A DNA stretch of 64,000 nt from PALSA-693 sp963702305 (GTDB lineage: Bacteria > Actinomycetota > Acidimicrobiia > Acidimicrobiales > Palsa-688), in the NCBI GenBank assembly GCA_963702305.1, contig CAVPBX010000011.1:124001-188000 (forward strand). The letters run 5' to 3'. The first letter of the stretch is position 1, and every line of letters starts with the position of its first letter. Position numbers and translations under genes: made by a program. The notes below the pieces were generated by a model. The model was not told the origin of the DNA, searched no databases, and saw only the letters and a program-made list of their open reading frames with translations. Shown piece after piece: positions 1-9,421 of the stretch.

Positions 1-692
1 TCACCGGTGAGGGCCCGTACTTCACCGCCGGCTTCGACATCACCGAGATGATCACTCAGACGCTGGGAGAGGGTACCGACGGCGTGATCCGCGGGTCGAC
101 CATGCGCTACCAGTACCGAGCCCAGGCCCGCCACGACTTCTTCGACGAACTGGAGCAGGTCGAGAAGCCGGTCGTGCTCGCGGCCCAAGGTCACTGCATG
201 GGAGTCGGCATCGAGATGGGGGTGTCGTGCGACTTCCGCCTGGCGTCCGACGACGCCACCTTTGGTCTGCCCGAGGTTGGCAACCTGGCCCTCATCCCGG
301 GCGCCGGAGGCGTCAGCCGGCTCACCCGCCTGGTGGGCCTCCACTGGGCCAAGTGGCTCGTGATGGCCGGCGAGACGATCGGCGCCCACCAGGCCCAGGC
401 CATCGGTCTGGTCCACGCTGTGTACCCCGCCGCGGAGTTCGTGGACCGGGCGGCGGCGTTCGCCAAGAAGTTGGCGGGCCAACCCCGCGAAGCCCTGGCC
501 GTGGCCAAGATGGCCATCGACACTGCCGCGTCGGTCGACCGCCGCACGGCACGTGACTTCGACCGAATGGCGCAAACAACCCTCTTCTTGTCGAGCGAGT
601 ACCAGGATCGGGTCCACGCCTTCCAGCAGCGCAGCGCCGAGCGGGCCCGTCAGCGCTCGGCGGCCGGCCACGCCGATCACCCCCCTACCTGA
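1..692 (+). CDS. Enoyl-CoA hydratase/isomerase family protein (5' end missing)
   Basis: Crotonase-fold protein that would hydrate or isomerise an enoyl-CoA in beta-oxidation. The reading frame is open from the first base, so the N-terminus lies outside the window. The oxyanion-hole/CoA segment reads GPYFTAGFDI, followed by the typical AAQGHCMGVGIEMGVSCDFRLA stretch (second oxyanion strand) and FGLPEVGNLALIPGAGG, whose Glu is the usual catalytic position. The C-terminus has the helical trimerisation region (REALAVAKMAIDTA). It is convergent with the LLM oxidoreductase that follows, with only 2 bases between stops. The substrate is unknown. Confidence 0.88.
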   Translation, partial: TGEGPYFTAGFDITEMITQTLGEGTDGVIRGSTMRYQYRAQARHDFFDELEQVEKPVVLAAQGHCMGVGIEMGVSCDFRLASDDATFGLPEVGNLALIPGAGGVSRLTRLVGLHWAKWLVMAGETIGAHQAQAIGLVHAVYPAAEFVDRAAAFAKKLAGQPREALAVAKMAIDTAASVDRRTARDFDRMAQTTLFLSSEYQDRVHAFQQRSAERARQRSAAGHADHPPT

Positions 693-694
693 CT

Positions 695-1604
695 TCACCC
701 CGCGGCTGTCACCACCTCGTCGGACATGACGCCGACGGCGTCGCGGAGCTCGCTGAGGCTGCGGGAGTAGGGCTCGATCATGAGCCAGGTCACACCGGCA
801 TCCTCGTAGGCGGGCAGGTCCCGGCGGATCTGTTTCGCCCATCCGGCCGGGTCCGCCTGGTCCCCAAACGGCAAGAAGCAGACGTCAAACGGGGCGCCCC
901 CGTGCTCAGCCCGACGCCGCCGCAGGTCAGCCACCATCGACGCCAGCTGCTCCATCGTCTCGAGCGGCGGGGTCTTGGTGATACTCGCCATCGCCTCACC
1001 CTGGGTGATCGGCATCCAGCCGTCGCCTCGCTCGGCCACCCGGCGGCGGGCCGCCGCGTCTGTTGCCCCCGATCCATATTGGAGGGCCGCCCGGCCGGGC
1101 CGGCCGCGGCAGCTGGGTGTGGCCACTGGCCGCGAACGGTCCGCCGACGTCCACACTGTCACCCGACCAGGCGGCCCGCATGGCATCGATGCCCGCATCG
1201 AAGCGGACCCCCCGGTCGTCCCATTCCGCACCCAGCACTTCGAATTCGGGGCGCAGGTAACCGACGGCCATGCCGGCGACTACCCGGCCGCCCGAGAGCT
1301 TGTCGAGGCTCGACAGGGCCTTGGCCGTCAGGTAGGGATTGCGGTACCCGGAGACCAGTACGAATGTCAGCAGCTGGACCCTGGTTGTCGCCGCGGCCAT
1401 GAAGGAGAGGGCCACGAACGGATCAAACGCGTGGTGACCGCCGTGGGCGAGCCAGTCGTCGTCGGGGAAGGGGTGCTCGGTCGCCGCCACCCCGTCGAAC
1501 CCCGCCGATTCGGCCAAGCGAGCCACGTCGGCCAGATGCCCGTCTTCGATCCAACGGTCGTAGTGCTTGGTCGCTCGCATCGGCATCAACAAATGGAAGT
1601 GCAT
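695..1604 (-). CDS. LLM-class flavin-dependent oxidoreductase, frameshifted
   Basis: Luciferase-like monooxygenase fold (F420- or FMN-dependent). The N-terminal part starts at ATG 1604 behind GGGAGGGTGAG and carries typical family segments (AESAGFDGVAATEHP, LDKLSGGRVVAGMAVGYL, PPIWIGGN). After GGN, near 1065, the sense continues in a second frame (AAARRRVAERGDGWMP to the stop at 695). The locus length is 3n+1, so one extra base or two missing bases explains the break. Together the halves give about 303 residues, normal for the family. I treat it as one gene with an error or recent mutation. Confidence 0.8.
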
Positions 1605-1622
1605 GGCTTACTCACCCTCCCG

Positions 1623-1668
1623 CGTGACGGCACCTACACTGATGGCGGACTCACCATCGGCCGTCACG
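1623..1668. repeat. 9-bp inverted repeat upstream of the ABC exporter
   Basis: CGTGACGGC (1623-1631) and GCCGTCACG (1660-1668) are perfect inverted arms with 28 bases between them. They lie in the 199-base gap between the LLM gene (leftward) and the ABC exporter genes (rightward). This could be an operator or a hairpin in the leader; nothing else in the gap is recognisable. Confidence 0.3.
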
Positions 1669-1803
1669 ACCCTAGCCATCTTCGCACGCGCGCTTTCTGA
1701 TTGACCCCCTGATTTCGGCGCACCATGCGATAGGTTTTCAACGCCGTTCGAAGCTAGTCCGACGTCCTACCGAGCGCGAGTCGATGAGCCGATCCAGAAA
1801 ACC

Positions 1804-3537
1804 ATGCTGATTCGCCTCCTCCGGACCTTCCTGGGCAAGTACCGCAGGATGCTCCTCGGCGTGATCGGGCTGCAGGCCATTCAAGCGGTCGCCTCGCTGT
1901 ACCTCCCGAATCTCAACGCCGACGTGATCAACCGCGGCGTGATGCGCGGCGATACCAGCTACATCCGCCACGTCGGGGCCCTGATGCTGCTCCTCACCCT
2001 CATCCAGTTGACGTTCTCGGTGCTGGCCGTCTACTTCGGGTCCCGCGTCGCCATGAGCTTCGGGCGAGACATTCGGAGCGCCCTGTTCCACCGGGTGACG
2101 GACTTCTCGTCGCAAGAGGTCAACACCTTCGGCGCGCCTTCGCTCATCAATCGCATTACCAACGACGTCCAACAGGTCCAGATCCTGGTGGTGATGACGT
2201 GCACTCTGGCCCTGGCGGCGCCCATCACCGCGGTCGGCGGCATCATCCTGGCCATGCGGCAAGACCTGGGCCTGTCCTGGCTGTTGGGCGTGAGCATGCC
2301 GCTGCTCTTGCTCGGCGTCGGTTCCATCGCCTGGCGGATGGTGCCGAAGTTCCGGCTGATGCAGGAGCGCATCGACAACATCAATCAGGTCCTACGGGAG
2401 CAGATCACCGGCGTTCGGGTGGTGCGCGCCTTCGTCCGCGAACCTCAGGAAGCCGCTCGTTTCCGCGCCGTCAACGGTGCCCTGACCCGCACCTCGCTCG
2501 AGGCCGGCCGGTTGATGGCGCTCATGTTTCCGATCGTCTTGCTGGTCATCAACGGCTCGAGCGTGGCCCTGATCTGGTTCGGTGGTTCCCGGATCGCGCA
2601 CGGCCAGACCTCCATCGGCTCGCTGATCGCCTTCCTCACCTATTTCACCCTCATCCTGACCGCGGTGATGATGGCGACGTTCGTGGCGGTCATGGCCCCG
2701 CGCGCCGCGGTGTGCGCGGAGCGGATCCAACAGGTCCTCGACACCAAGACCTCGGTGACTCCCCCGGCGAACCCGGTGCTCGAGGTCGACTCCATCGGCA
2801 CCGTCGAATTCCGCGACGTCACGTTCGCCTACCCGGGCGCCGAGGCGGCGGTCCTTTCCGACATTCGCTTCACCACCTTCCCCGGCGAGACCACGGCGAT
2901 CATCGGCAGCACCGGCTCGGGCAAGACGACGCTCATCAACCTGGTCGCCCGCCTCTTCGACGTCACATCGGGCGCGGTCCTCCTCGGGGGTATCGACGTT
3001 CGTCACCTCGACCCGGCCGTGCTGTGGAGCCGGATCGGGCTCGTCCCCCAGCGGCCCTACCTCTTCTCCGGCACCGTTCGCAGCAACCTGCTGTATGGCA
3101 AGCCGGATGCGACCGAGGACGAGCTCCTGACCGCACTGCAGGTGGCCCAGGCCGCCGACTTCGTGGCGACGATGCCCGGCGGCCTCGACGCGTACATCGA
3201 GCAGGGCGGCACCAACGTGAGCGGCGGGCAGCGCCAGCGCCTGGCGATCGCTCGAGCCCTGGTACGCCGGCCCGACATCTACCTGTTCGACGACTCCTTC
3301 TCCGCCCTGGATCTGGCGACGGACGCTCGCCTACGAGCCGCCCTCGCCCCGCACACCCGCGAGGCTGCGGTGCTCGTCGTGGCCCAACGGGTGTCGACGA
3401 TCAGAGGCGCCGACCGGATCCTGGTGCTCGACGACGGGGAACTTGTCGGTGCCGGCACCCACGCCGAACTGCTCGAGACCTGTCCGACCTACCTCGAGAT
3501 CGTGGAATCGCAGCTGAGCGGTTCGGAGGCGGCGTGA
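1804..3537 (+). CDS. ABC exporter half-transporter, subunit 1 (TMD-NBD)
   Basis: Type-IV ABC exporter of 577 residues: about 320 residues of six membrane helices, then a nucleotide-binding domain. Walker A (GSTGSGKTT) is near residue 368, the Q-loop is in LVPQRPYLFSGT, the signature is VSGGQRQ near 472, and Walker B ends IYLFDDSFSALD near 494. The residue after the Walker B Asp is Asp, not the catalytic Glu. With the altered signature of the next gene this predicts one degenerate ATP site, as in heterodimeric exporters of the BmrCD/TM287-288 type. The GTG of subunit 2 overlaps its stop codon. The substrate could be a drug, lipid or peptide and is not readable. Confidence 0.9.
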   Translation: MLIRLLRTFLGKYRRMLLGVIGLQAIQAVASLYLPNLNADVINRGVMRGDTSYIRHVGALMLLLTLIQLTFSVLAVYFGSRVAMSFGRDIRSALFHRVTDFSSQEVNTFGAPSLINRITNDVQQVQILVVMTCTLALAAPITAVGGIILAMRQDLGLSWLLGVSMPLLLLGVGSIAWRMVPKFRLMQERIDNINQVLREQITGVRVVRAFVREPQEAARFRAVNGALTRTSLEAGRLMALMFPIVLLVINGSSVALIWFGGSRIAHGQTSIGSLIAFLTYFTLILTAVMMATFVAVMAPRAAVCAERIQQVLDTKTSVTPPANPVLEVDSIGTVEFRDVTFAYPGAEAAVLSDIRFTTFPGETTAIIGSTGSGKTTLINLVARLFDVTSGAVLLGGIDVRHLDPAVLWSRIGLVPQRPYLFSGTVRSNLLYGKPDATEDELLTALQVAQAADFVATMPGGLDAYIEQGGTNVSGGQRQRLAIARALVRRPDIYLFDDSFSALDLATDARLRAALAPHTREAAVLVVAQRVSTIRGADRILVLDDGELVGAGTHAELLETCPTYLEIVESQLSGSEAA

Positions 3538-5441
3538 CGACGGAGACGGAATCGATCGGTCAATCAGAGCCGGCACCGTCCACTCCCGGGCCGCCCGCGC
3601 CGGTCCCGCCCCGGATGGCCGCTGGAATGCCACGGTTCGCGATGATGGGTATGCCCGTCGAGAAGTCGGAAAATTTCCGACGCTCGATCCGGCGCCTGTT
3701 CGGAATGCTCGGTCACCACGGCCTGGGCCTCGGTGTGGTGACCATGCTGGCGGTGGCGAGCGTGGCCATGTCGGTGATCGGCCCGAAGATCCTGGGTCAC
3801 GCCACCGACATCATCTTCAAGGGCCTGTTGCACGGCGGCCCAAAGACCATTGACTTTCGGGCCCTGCACCGCGTTCTGCTCGGCGTCGTCGCCCTCTACA
3901 TCGGCGCCGCGTTGCTGTCGTACTTCCAGTCCTATCTTCTCGCCGGCATCGTGCAGCGGACGATGTCGAGGTTGCGCGAGGACATCGAGTCCAAGCTCAA
4001 TCGGCTGACCCTGTCGTACATCGATCATCACTCGCGGGGCGACCTGCTCAGCCGGGTCACCAACGACATCGACAACCTGGCGCAGAGCCTCCAGCAGACC
4101 CTCAGCCAGATCCTCACCTCGGTCCTCACCCTGGTCGGCACCCTCGTGATGATGTTCGTCATCTCGCCCACGCTGGCGCTGGTAGCCCTGGTGACCCTTC
4201 CGCTCTCCGTGTTCGCCACCCGACTCATCGCCAAGCGGTCACGCACCCGCTTCATCACCCAATGGGCCCAGACCGGCATGCTCAATTCGCTGGTTGAGGA
4301 GTCCTTCACGGGCCACGCCATCGTGAAGGCGTTCGGGCGACAGCAGGAAGTCGAACAGCGCTTCCGCCAGATCAACGACGAGTTGTATGCCGCCAGCTCC
4401 AGTGCGCAGTTCATCTCCGGCTCGATCCAGCCGACGATGATGGCGATCGGCAACCTCAACTTCGTCGCGGTGGCGGTCATCGGAGGACTGCGGGTGGCGT
4501 CAGGGGCGCTGACGCTCGGTGACGTCCAGGCCTTCATCCAGTACTCCCGGCAGTTCACTCAGCCCCTCACCCAGGTGGCGTCGATGGCGAACGTGCTGCA
4601 ATCGGGGGTGGCGTCGGCGGAACGGATCTTCGAATTCCTCGACGCCGAGGAGCAGTCCCCCGACCGTCCGGATCGGGTGCTGACCGCGACAGTGGCCGGG
4701 CGGGTCGAGTTCGACCACGTCTCCTTCTCCTACGACCCCGACCGTCCGCTCATCTCAGACCTGTCGTTTGTAGCCGAACCCGGTCGGACCGTCGCCATCG
4801 TGGGGCCGACCGGTGCCGGCAAGACCACGCTGGTCAACCTCATCATGCGCTTCTACGAGCTCGATGACGGGCGAATCACCTTGGATGGCATCGATATCGC
4901 CACCCTGTCGCGGAGCGAGCTGCGATCGAAGATTGGCATGGTGCTGCAGGACACCTGGCTTTTCAGCGGGACGATCCGCGAGAACATCGCCTACGGCAAC
5001 CCGCAAGCGACGGAGGCCCAGCTGCAAGTGGCCGCCCGGGCCACTTTCGTGGACCGCTTCGTCCACCTCCTCCCGGACGGCTACGACACCCGCATCGATG
5101 ACGAGGAGGGATCGGTGAGCGCGGGCCAGAAGCAGCTGCTGACCATCGCCCGGGCCTTCCTCGCGGATCCGGCCATCCTCATCCTCGACGAAGCGACCAG
5201 CTCGGTCGACACTCGCACCGAGGTGCTCATCCAACACGCCATGGCCGCGCTGCGAGCCCGGCGCACCAGCTTCGTCATCGCCCACCGGCTCTCGACCATT
5301 CGGGATGCCGATGTCATCCTGGTGATGGAAGACGGCCAAATCGTGGAGCAAGGCACTCACGACAGCCTGCTCGCGGCCCGGGGGGCGTATGCCCGGCTCT
5401 ACCAGGCCCAGTTCGCCGCCCCGGCGGTGGAGCCGGCGTGA
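3534..5441 (+). CDS. ABC exporter half-transporter, subunit 2 (TMD-NBD)
   Basis: 635-residue partner of the preceding half-transporter, translationally coupled to it (GTGA overlap; GGAGG lies just upstream at 3525). A Pro-rich cytosolic N-tail of about 55 residues precedes the six-helix membrane domain. Walker A is GPTGAGKTT near residue 424 and Walker B is canonical (LILDEATSSVD). The signature is VSAGQKQ near 528 instead of LSGGQ. The consensus signature of subunit 1 therefore pairs with the intact Walker B here (active site), while the deviant signature pairs with the Asp-substituted Walker B of subunit 1 (degenerate site). The GTG start is chosen because sequence upstream in this frame is only the out-of-frame reading of subunit 1. 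Confidence 0.9.
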   Translation: MTTETESIGQSEPAPSTPGPPAPVPPRMAAGMPRFAMMGMPVEKSENFRRSIRRLFGMLGHHGLGLGVVTMLAVASVAMSVIGPKILGHATDIIFKGLLHGGPKTIDFRALHRVLLGVVALYIGAALLSYFQSYLLAGIVQRTMSRLREDIESKLNRLTLSYIDHHSRGDLLSRVTNDIDNLAQSLQQTLSQILTSVLTLVGTLVMMFVISPTLALVALVTLPLSVFATRLIAKRSRTRFITQWAQTGMLNSLVEESFTGHAIVKAFGRQQEVEQRFRQINDELYAASSSAQFISGSIQPTMMAIGNLNFVAVAVIGGLRVASGALTLGDVQAFIQYSRQFTQPLTQVASMANVLQSGVASAERIFEFLDAEEQSPDRPDRVLTATVAGRVEFDHVSFSYDPDRPLISDLSFVAEPGRTVAIVGPTGAGKTTLVNLIMRFYELDDGRITLDGIDIATLSRSELRSKIGMVLQDTWLFSGTIRENIAYGNPQATEAQLQVAARATFVDRFVHLLPDGYDTRIDDEEGSVSAGQKQLLTIARAFLADPAILILDEATSSVDTRTEVLIQHAMAALRARRTSFVIAHRLSTIRDADVILVMEDGQIVEQGTHDSLLAARGAYARLYQAQFAAPAVEPA

Positions 5442-5593
5442 ACTCGGCCGGGTGCGACCCTCGATACCGGCGGGCACGGCCGCCCGCTCGACAGCCGGGG
5501 GGTGCTGGAGCGAACGGCGCGCGCCTCGGTGACCCGATTGTGACAGCCCTTGGTGTCGGCCAGGTGGCCGAGGTGTTGCCGCTCGGTAAAAAG

Positions 5594-5609
5594 CTGGACG
5601 GGCGTCCAG
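5594..5609. promoter_or_regulatory. Inverted repeat CTGGAC-N4-GTCCAG, possible operator or hairpin
   Basis: CTGGAC gggc GTCCAG is a perfect 6-bp palindrome in the 258-base gap between the ABC exporter and the SnoaL-like gene. It resembles TetR-type operators, but could equally be a hairpin ending the ABC transcript, although no T-run follows. The rest of this gap holds no recognisable gene. Confidence 0.3.
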
Positions 5610-5699
5610 TCCCGATGGTGGTAACAACGAGGGTCAGGATCCCGTCCGGGAGCACCTCGACCTCCACTGGGGCGTCGGCCCGGTAGGCAAGGAGGAGAC

Positions 5700-6140
5700 A
5701 TGGAGCACTGGGAGTTGGCGGCGAGAGAAGCCATCCGCGACCTCGTGGCGCGGTACAACGCCAATGGCGACACCGGCAGATTTGACCACGTGGTCGAACT
5801 GTTCGCCCCCGACGCAGTCATGGAGACAGGCGACGGTCCGGTCCGGACCGGCCAGGAGGAGATCCGCTCGATCTTCACCGGCGCCCGGGACGGCGCCCGA
5901 TACGGGGACCACCCCGTGTATCTGCGCCACATGACCGCCACCCACCAGATCGACGTCATCGACCCCGCCACCGCGAAGGGTCGTTGCTACTACTTTGTCC
6001 TGACCGATATCGGTTTGGATCACTGGGGTCGTTACCTCGACGACTACCGCACCGTCGACGGCGTATGGAAATTCGCCCATCGACGAGTCACGGTTGATGG
6101 CAGGAGTCCCGCTTCGCTGTTCCTGCCAAGCCAACGCTGA
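5700..6140 (+). CDS. SnoaL-like / NTF2-fold protein
   Basis: 146-residue protein of the NTF2-like superfamily. The pattern is typical: an N-terminal helix (EAIRDLVARYNANGDTGRFD), the strand motif LFAPDAVME, then GQEEIRSIFTG, a curved sheet (RHMTATHQIDVID) and a final strand pair ending KFAHRRVTVDG. Family members act as small isomerases, dehydratases or hydroxylation partners, or bind ligands; no specific activity can be assigned. The start follows a strong ribosome site (AAGGAGGAGAC). It is convergent with the amidohydrolase. Confidence 0.8.
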   Translation: MEHWELAAREAIRDLVARYNANGDTGRFDHVVELFAPDAVMETGDGPVRTGQEEIRSIFTGARDGARYGDHPVYLRHMTATHQIDVIDPATAKGRCYYFVLTDIGLDHWGRYLDDYRTVDGVWKFAHRRVTVDGRSPASLFLPSQR

Positions 6141-6160
6141 CCGTGGCCCGGTCTGCCCGC

Positions 6161-7539
6161 TCAGACCCCCAGAGCGGCCAGTCCCCGCTCGTCATCACGG
6201 ATCATGGATTCGTAGCTGGTGGCGCTGACGGCTTCGGCTGGGCGGAGGTAACCGGACCGATCGTGGAACTGGGCGCGCAACTGGTCGCTGATCGGGTGAT
6301 CGGGCAGCAGGTCCTCGGGGCGCGGGCCGACCCGGTCCGCGATCCGGCGGAACGCCCCTGAGTCCAAGCCATAGCACTCCACCGCGTTCTGCCCGAGGAT
6401 CAGCCGCACCTCCTCGACCGGAACCCCCCGAAATGCGTCTCGGATCCAATCCTGCGTATTGGGCCACGTCCCTTCGGGGTGCGGGTAGTCCGTGCCGAAC
6501 ATGAACCGCCCGATACCCACCTGGTGTCGCAGCTCAACCTCGTTGCGACGGGTGGAGGAGGGCGCCAGGTAGACGTGGCGTTCCCAGTACTCGCGCGGCG
6601 AACATTTCAGGGACACGTGTCCGTCGGCGAAATGCTCCTCCAGCACCGTCAGGGTCCCGGGCACCCAGTCGGCCCGGATCTCGGTGAACACCAGCTTCAG
6701 GTCCGGATAGCGGTCGAAAACACCCGAGAGCATGAGCTGCCAGAAGAGCCGGCGGGGCTGCACCAGCGCAGTGCGGAAGGGATGGTCCTCGGGGAACTGG
6801 TCGATCCGTAGCGTCGAGACGTCTGGAGCCGACAGTGTTGACAGGCGCAGCATCTCTTCGGTTCCGACCGCCGCAGCCATGGTGTTCATGGCCGCCATCC
6901 CGTCCGCCAGGCCCTGTGGAAACCCGTAACCAGCGTGCACGACCAGGGCCAAACCGGTGTCGGCGCAGGTGCTCCAGAACGGCTCATATCGCGAATGGAA
7001 CAGCGGTGGGAGCTGCGGATCGTAGATGTTGCGAGGCGGAGCCACCCCGACGAACCCGTGGGCTGCGACCCACTCCAGCTCGAGCACCGTCTCGTCCAGG
7101 TCCAGACACGGCCCGGGGTCGGCCACGCCCAGCAGGCGCGCGCCCGAGTCCGCGATGACGTCGGCGAGTTGGCGGTGGTAAGCGCGGGAGCCGGCGGCGC
7201 GATGACGCGCGGGCGCCGGCGGACTGACGTGACTGAAGAAGGGCAACACCGTCTCCTGGTGCCCGGGTATGACGACCTCCGCGGCCACCCCGCTTCGGTC
7301 CATCTCGGTGAGCCGTCGGTCGAGCTCCCATCCCCCCGCTCGCCGCCCGAGCGGACGGTCCCGTCAGGATCGATCAGCTCGAGGGTCTCGGCCGAGAACC
7401 GGCGTTGGGTCAGAGATCCGTCCCGCCAGGCTTGATCCTTCTCCGTCAACGCCTCGAGGTCGTCGAGAAATTCGCGCTCCATGTAGTCGCGGTACTGCGA
7501 CGGAGGACCGCCCCAATGGCCATCAGCCGAAACGATCAT
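6161..7539 (-). CDS. Amidohydrolase-2 family metal-dependent hydrolase, frameshifted
   Basis: TIM-barrel amidohydrolase of the ACMSD/decarboxylase-like group. The N-terminus shows the metal-binding start MIVSADGHWG (ATG 7539; a GTG at 7560 is an alternative). Later landmarks are EMDRSGVAAEVVIPGH, LVVHAGYGFP, FTEIRADWVPG and FMFGTDYPHPEGTWP, whose Asp is the conserved late metal/catalytic residue. The frame is lost at a run of six C on the plus strand (7332-7337): before it GGERGD is read, after it WELDRRLTEMDRSG. Length is 3n+2, so one lost G restores about 460 residues. A homopolymer error is the simplest cause. Confidence 0.82.
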
Positions 7540-7702
7540 TATCCGGTCCAATGCCTGCACCTCAGTTCGTCGACCCGGTTGGCCCCCACCCCGGGGGCCG
7601 GCGGGCGTCGTCCCTCTCGGGGCGCCGGACATCCAGATGGTACGTCCGCTGCGGGGGGCGAGTCAACGGCGTTGTAACAGGGCTTGGCCCGCAACCAGGC
7701 CG

Positions 7703-8371
7703 TCAGGTCGAGCGACGCCCGCGCCGGCCGCGCTGGCCGCTCTCGAGCCGGACTCGGGCGCCGGCCAGGAGGATGTCGAGTCCGTCCTCGAACAGACGGC
7801 GGATATCAACACCTTTCAAGGCGGTGGTCGAGGCCACCGTGAAGCTCCCTGTGCTCATGCCGGTGACGTAGAAGAACAACGCGGCCCGGACCGCGTTGAT
7901 GTCCCGCTGGCCGAAGCCTGCGTCCGCCAGGATCTCCGTCACGGCGCGACTGAGCTCGAGCGGCATCGAGTCGTCAGCGTTGGCGTTCATGAAGGAGGCC
8001 ATGCCGGGGTATCGCCCGACGACATCGGCGACGTCGAGCATGAGCTTCTTGATCCGCTGGTCCCAGCTTCCCTTCTTGGGCACGATGACTTCGTCGTAGA
8101 GGTCATGAGCGAGCAGCAGGAGCAGGTCGCGCTTGGTTGGTACGTGGTGATAGGTGGCCCCCAGGGCGACGCCGAGCTTGGCCGACAAGCGCCGCATGGT
8201 CAGACCGTCGACGCCGACCTCCGCGACCAGTTCCCGCGCCCCGCGAACGATCTCCCGGTCGGACAGTATCGATCCGTTGGCCGGAGCCGGGCCTGAGCCG
8301 ACGGCTTTTCCCGGGTCCTCCCGGGTCTTGCGTGGTCGGGGCCGGGCCGTTCCCTTACTGGGGGGTGCCAT
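7703..8371 (-). CDS. TetR/AcrR family transcriptional regulator
   Basis: 222-residue repressor. A basic, low-complexity N-tail (about 45 residues) precedes the helix-turn-helix: ILSDREIVRGARELV, LTMRRLSAKLGVALGATYHHVPTKRDLL. The long second domain (RIKKLMLDVADVVGRYPG and on) would bind the ligand. It is transcribed away from the VOC gene at 8528; the 156-base region between them contains no palindrome that I could assign as its operator. Confidence 0.85.
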   Translation of the reverse strand: MAPPSKGTARPRPRKTREDPGKAVGSGPAPANGSILSDREIVRGARELVAEVGVDGLTMRRLSAKLGVALGATYHHVPTKRDLLLLLAHDLYDEVIVPKKGSWDQRIKKLMLDVADVVGRYPGMASFMNANADDSMPLELSRAVTEILADAGFGQRDINAVRAALFFYVTGMSTGSFTVASTTALKGVDIRRLFEDGLDILLAGARVRLESGQRGRRGRRST

Positions 8372-8527
8372 GGATCGGAATGTTACAAGGCGCAGTCCGG
8401 CGGCCAGGCCATGGCCCGCACTTGGCCCGCGGTGACCAGCCGACCACGACTGGGCCAGGCGGCACCGGACTATGAATGGCAACGTGGCCCGAATGATCAC
8501 GGTCTGACGCGAGTCACAGGAGGAACC

Positions 8528-9415
8528 ATGTTCGAGATCAGTCGCGTCTTCCATGTCACTCACGTGGTGGATGACCTCGACGCGGCCCTCAACTGGTACG
8601 CGGACGTCCTTGGCGCGCAGCAACTCGGCCCACCGCTGGCGGGGCCGACCGGTAGCCGTATCTGCCTGGTGCTCGTCGGCGACCTCGTCTTCCTCCCGAT
8701 GTCGCCCGGATCGGACGACCGGGCCACCCTTCGCTTCCGGCATCGCTTCGGTCAACACCTTCATTCCCTGGCCTGGTTCGTCGACGACCCGGCCGATCTC
8801 ATCGCCGTCCTGCAAAGCAGGGGTCTGGTGCTTCGCGACGAGTACGGACGTCCGCTCGACGGGATCGATCACGAGATCTGGACCCCGCCACGGCAGGCCC
8901 CGTGCTTGCTCGAGTTCTTTCGGTCGCCGGCGGAGGCCGGCGCCACCGGCACAGGGTTGCCGACCGACCCGCGGTTTGGGCCGGGCTGGTCACCCGAGGC
9001 GTGGCGCCAGCATCCCCTCGGCATCGAGCGAACGGCCTGCTTGACGGTTGTCACCAGCGACGAGAAGGCGGCCACCGCGTTCTTCACCGACGCCCTTCGG
9101 GGCCACATCATCAACACCGTGGACGAGACCGACTGGGGCGCCCACTCGACCTTGATCCAGGTGGGAGATCACACCGTGATCGAAGTGGCCCAGCCCCTGG
9201 ATACCACCAGCCGACCCGGCGCCGATCTGGCCGCCAATGGCGAGATCTTCCACGCCGCCACCTTGCAGGTCGCGGACCTCGACGCGGCTGCTGACTTCCT
9301 CTTGTCCAAGGGCCTGCGCCTGGAGCGCCCCACCAGCCATGCCCTGGTGATCGACCCCGAGGACACCTTCGGTTTGCTGCTTCGATTCACCGACCGCCCC
9401 GTCACCGAATGGTGA
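8528..9415 (+). CDS. VOC superfamily protein (two glyoxalase-like modules)
   Basis: 295-residue protein with two vicinal-oxygen-chelate modules: residues about 1-150 (RVFHVTHVVDDLDAALNWYADVLG, with HSLAWFVDD) and about 165-295 (ERTACLTVVTSDEKAATAFFTDAL, FHAATLQVADLDAAADFL, GLRLERPTSHALVIDPEDTFG). Such two-module proteins include ring-cleaving dioxygenases and glyoxalase-like lyases. Metal ligands cannot be fixed with certainty. The ATG follows CAGGAGGAACC. It ends 6 bases before the convergent SDR stop. It fits the catabolic setting but has no assignable substrate. Confidence 0.82.
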   Translation: MFEISRVFHVTHVVDDLDAALNWYADVLGAQQLGPPLAGPTGSRICLVLVGDLVFLPMSPGSDDRATLRFRHRFGQHLHSLAWFVDDPADLIAVLQSRGLVLRDEYGRPLDGIDHEIWTPPRQAPCLLEFFRSPAEAGATGTGLPTDPRFGPGWSPEAWRQHPLGIERTACLTVVTSDEKAATAFFTDALRGHIINTVDETDWGAHSTLIQVGDHTVIEVAQPLDTTSRPGADLAANGEIFHAATLQVADLDAAADFLLSKGLRLERPTSHALVIDPEDTFGLLLRFTDRPVTEW

Positions 9416-9421
9416 AGCCCG

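Noticed and set aside
2199..3533. A 1,080-residue frame that extends the second ABC subunit far upstream
   Set aside because: The first 445 codons are the out-of-frame reading of subunit 1. The GTG at 3534 with its own ribosome site is the real start.
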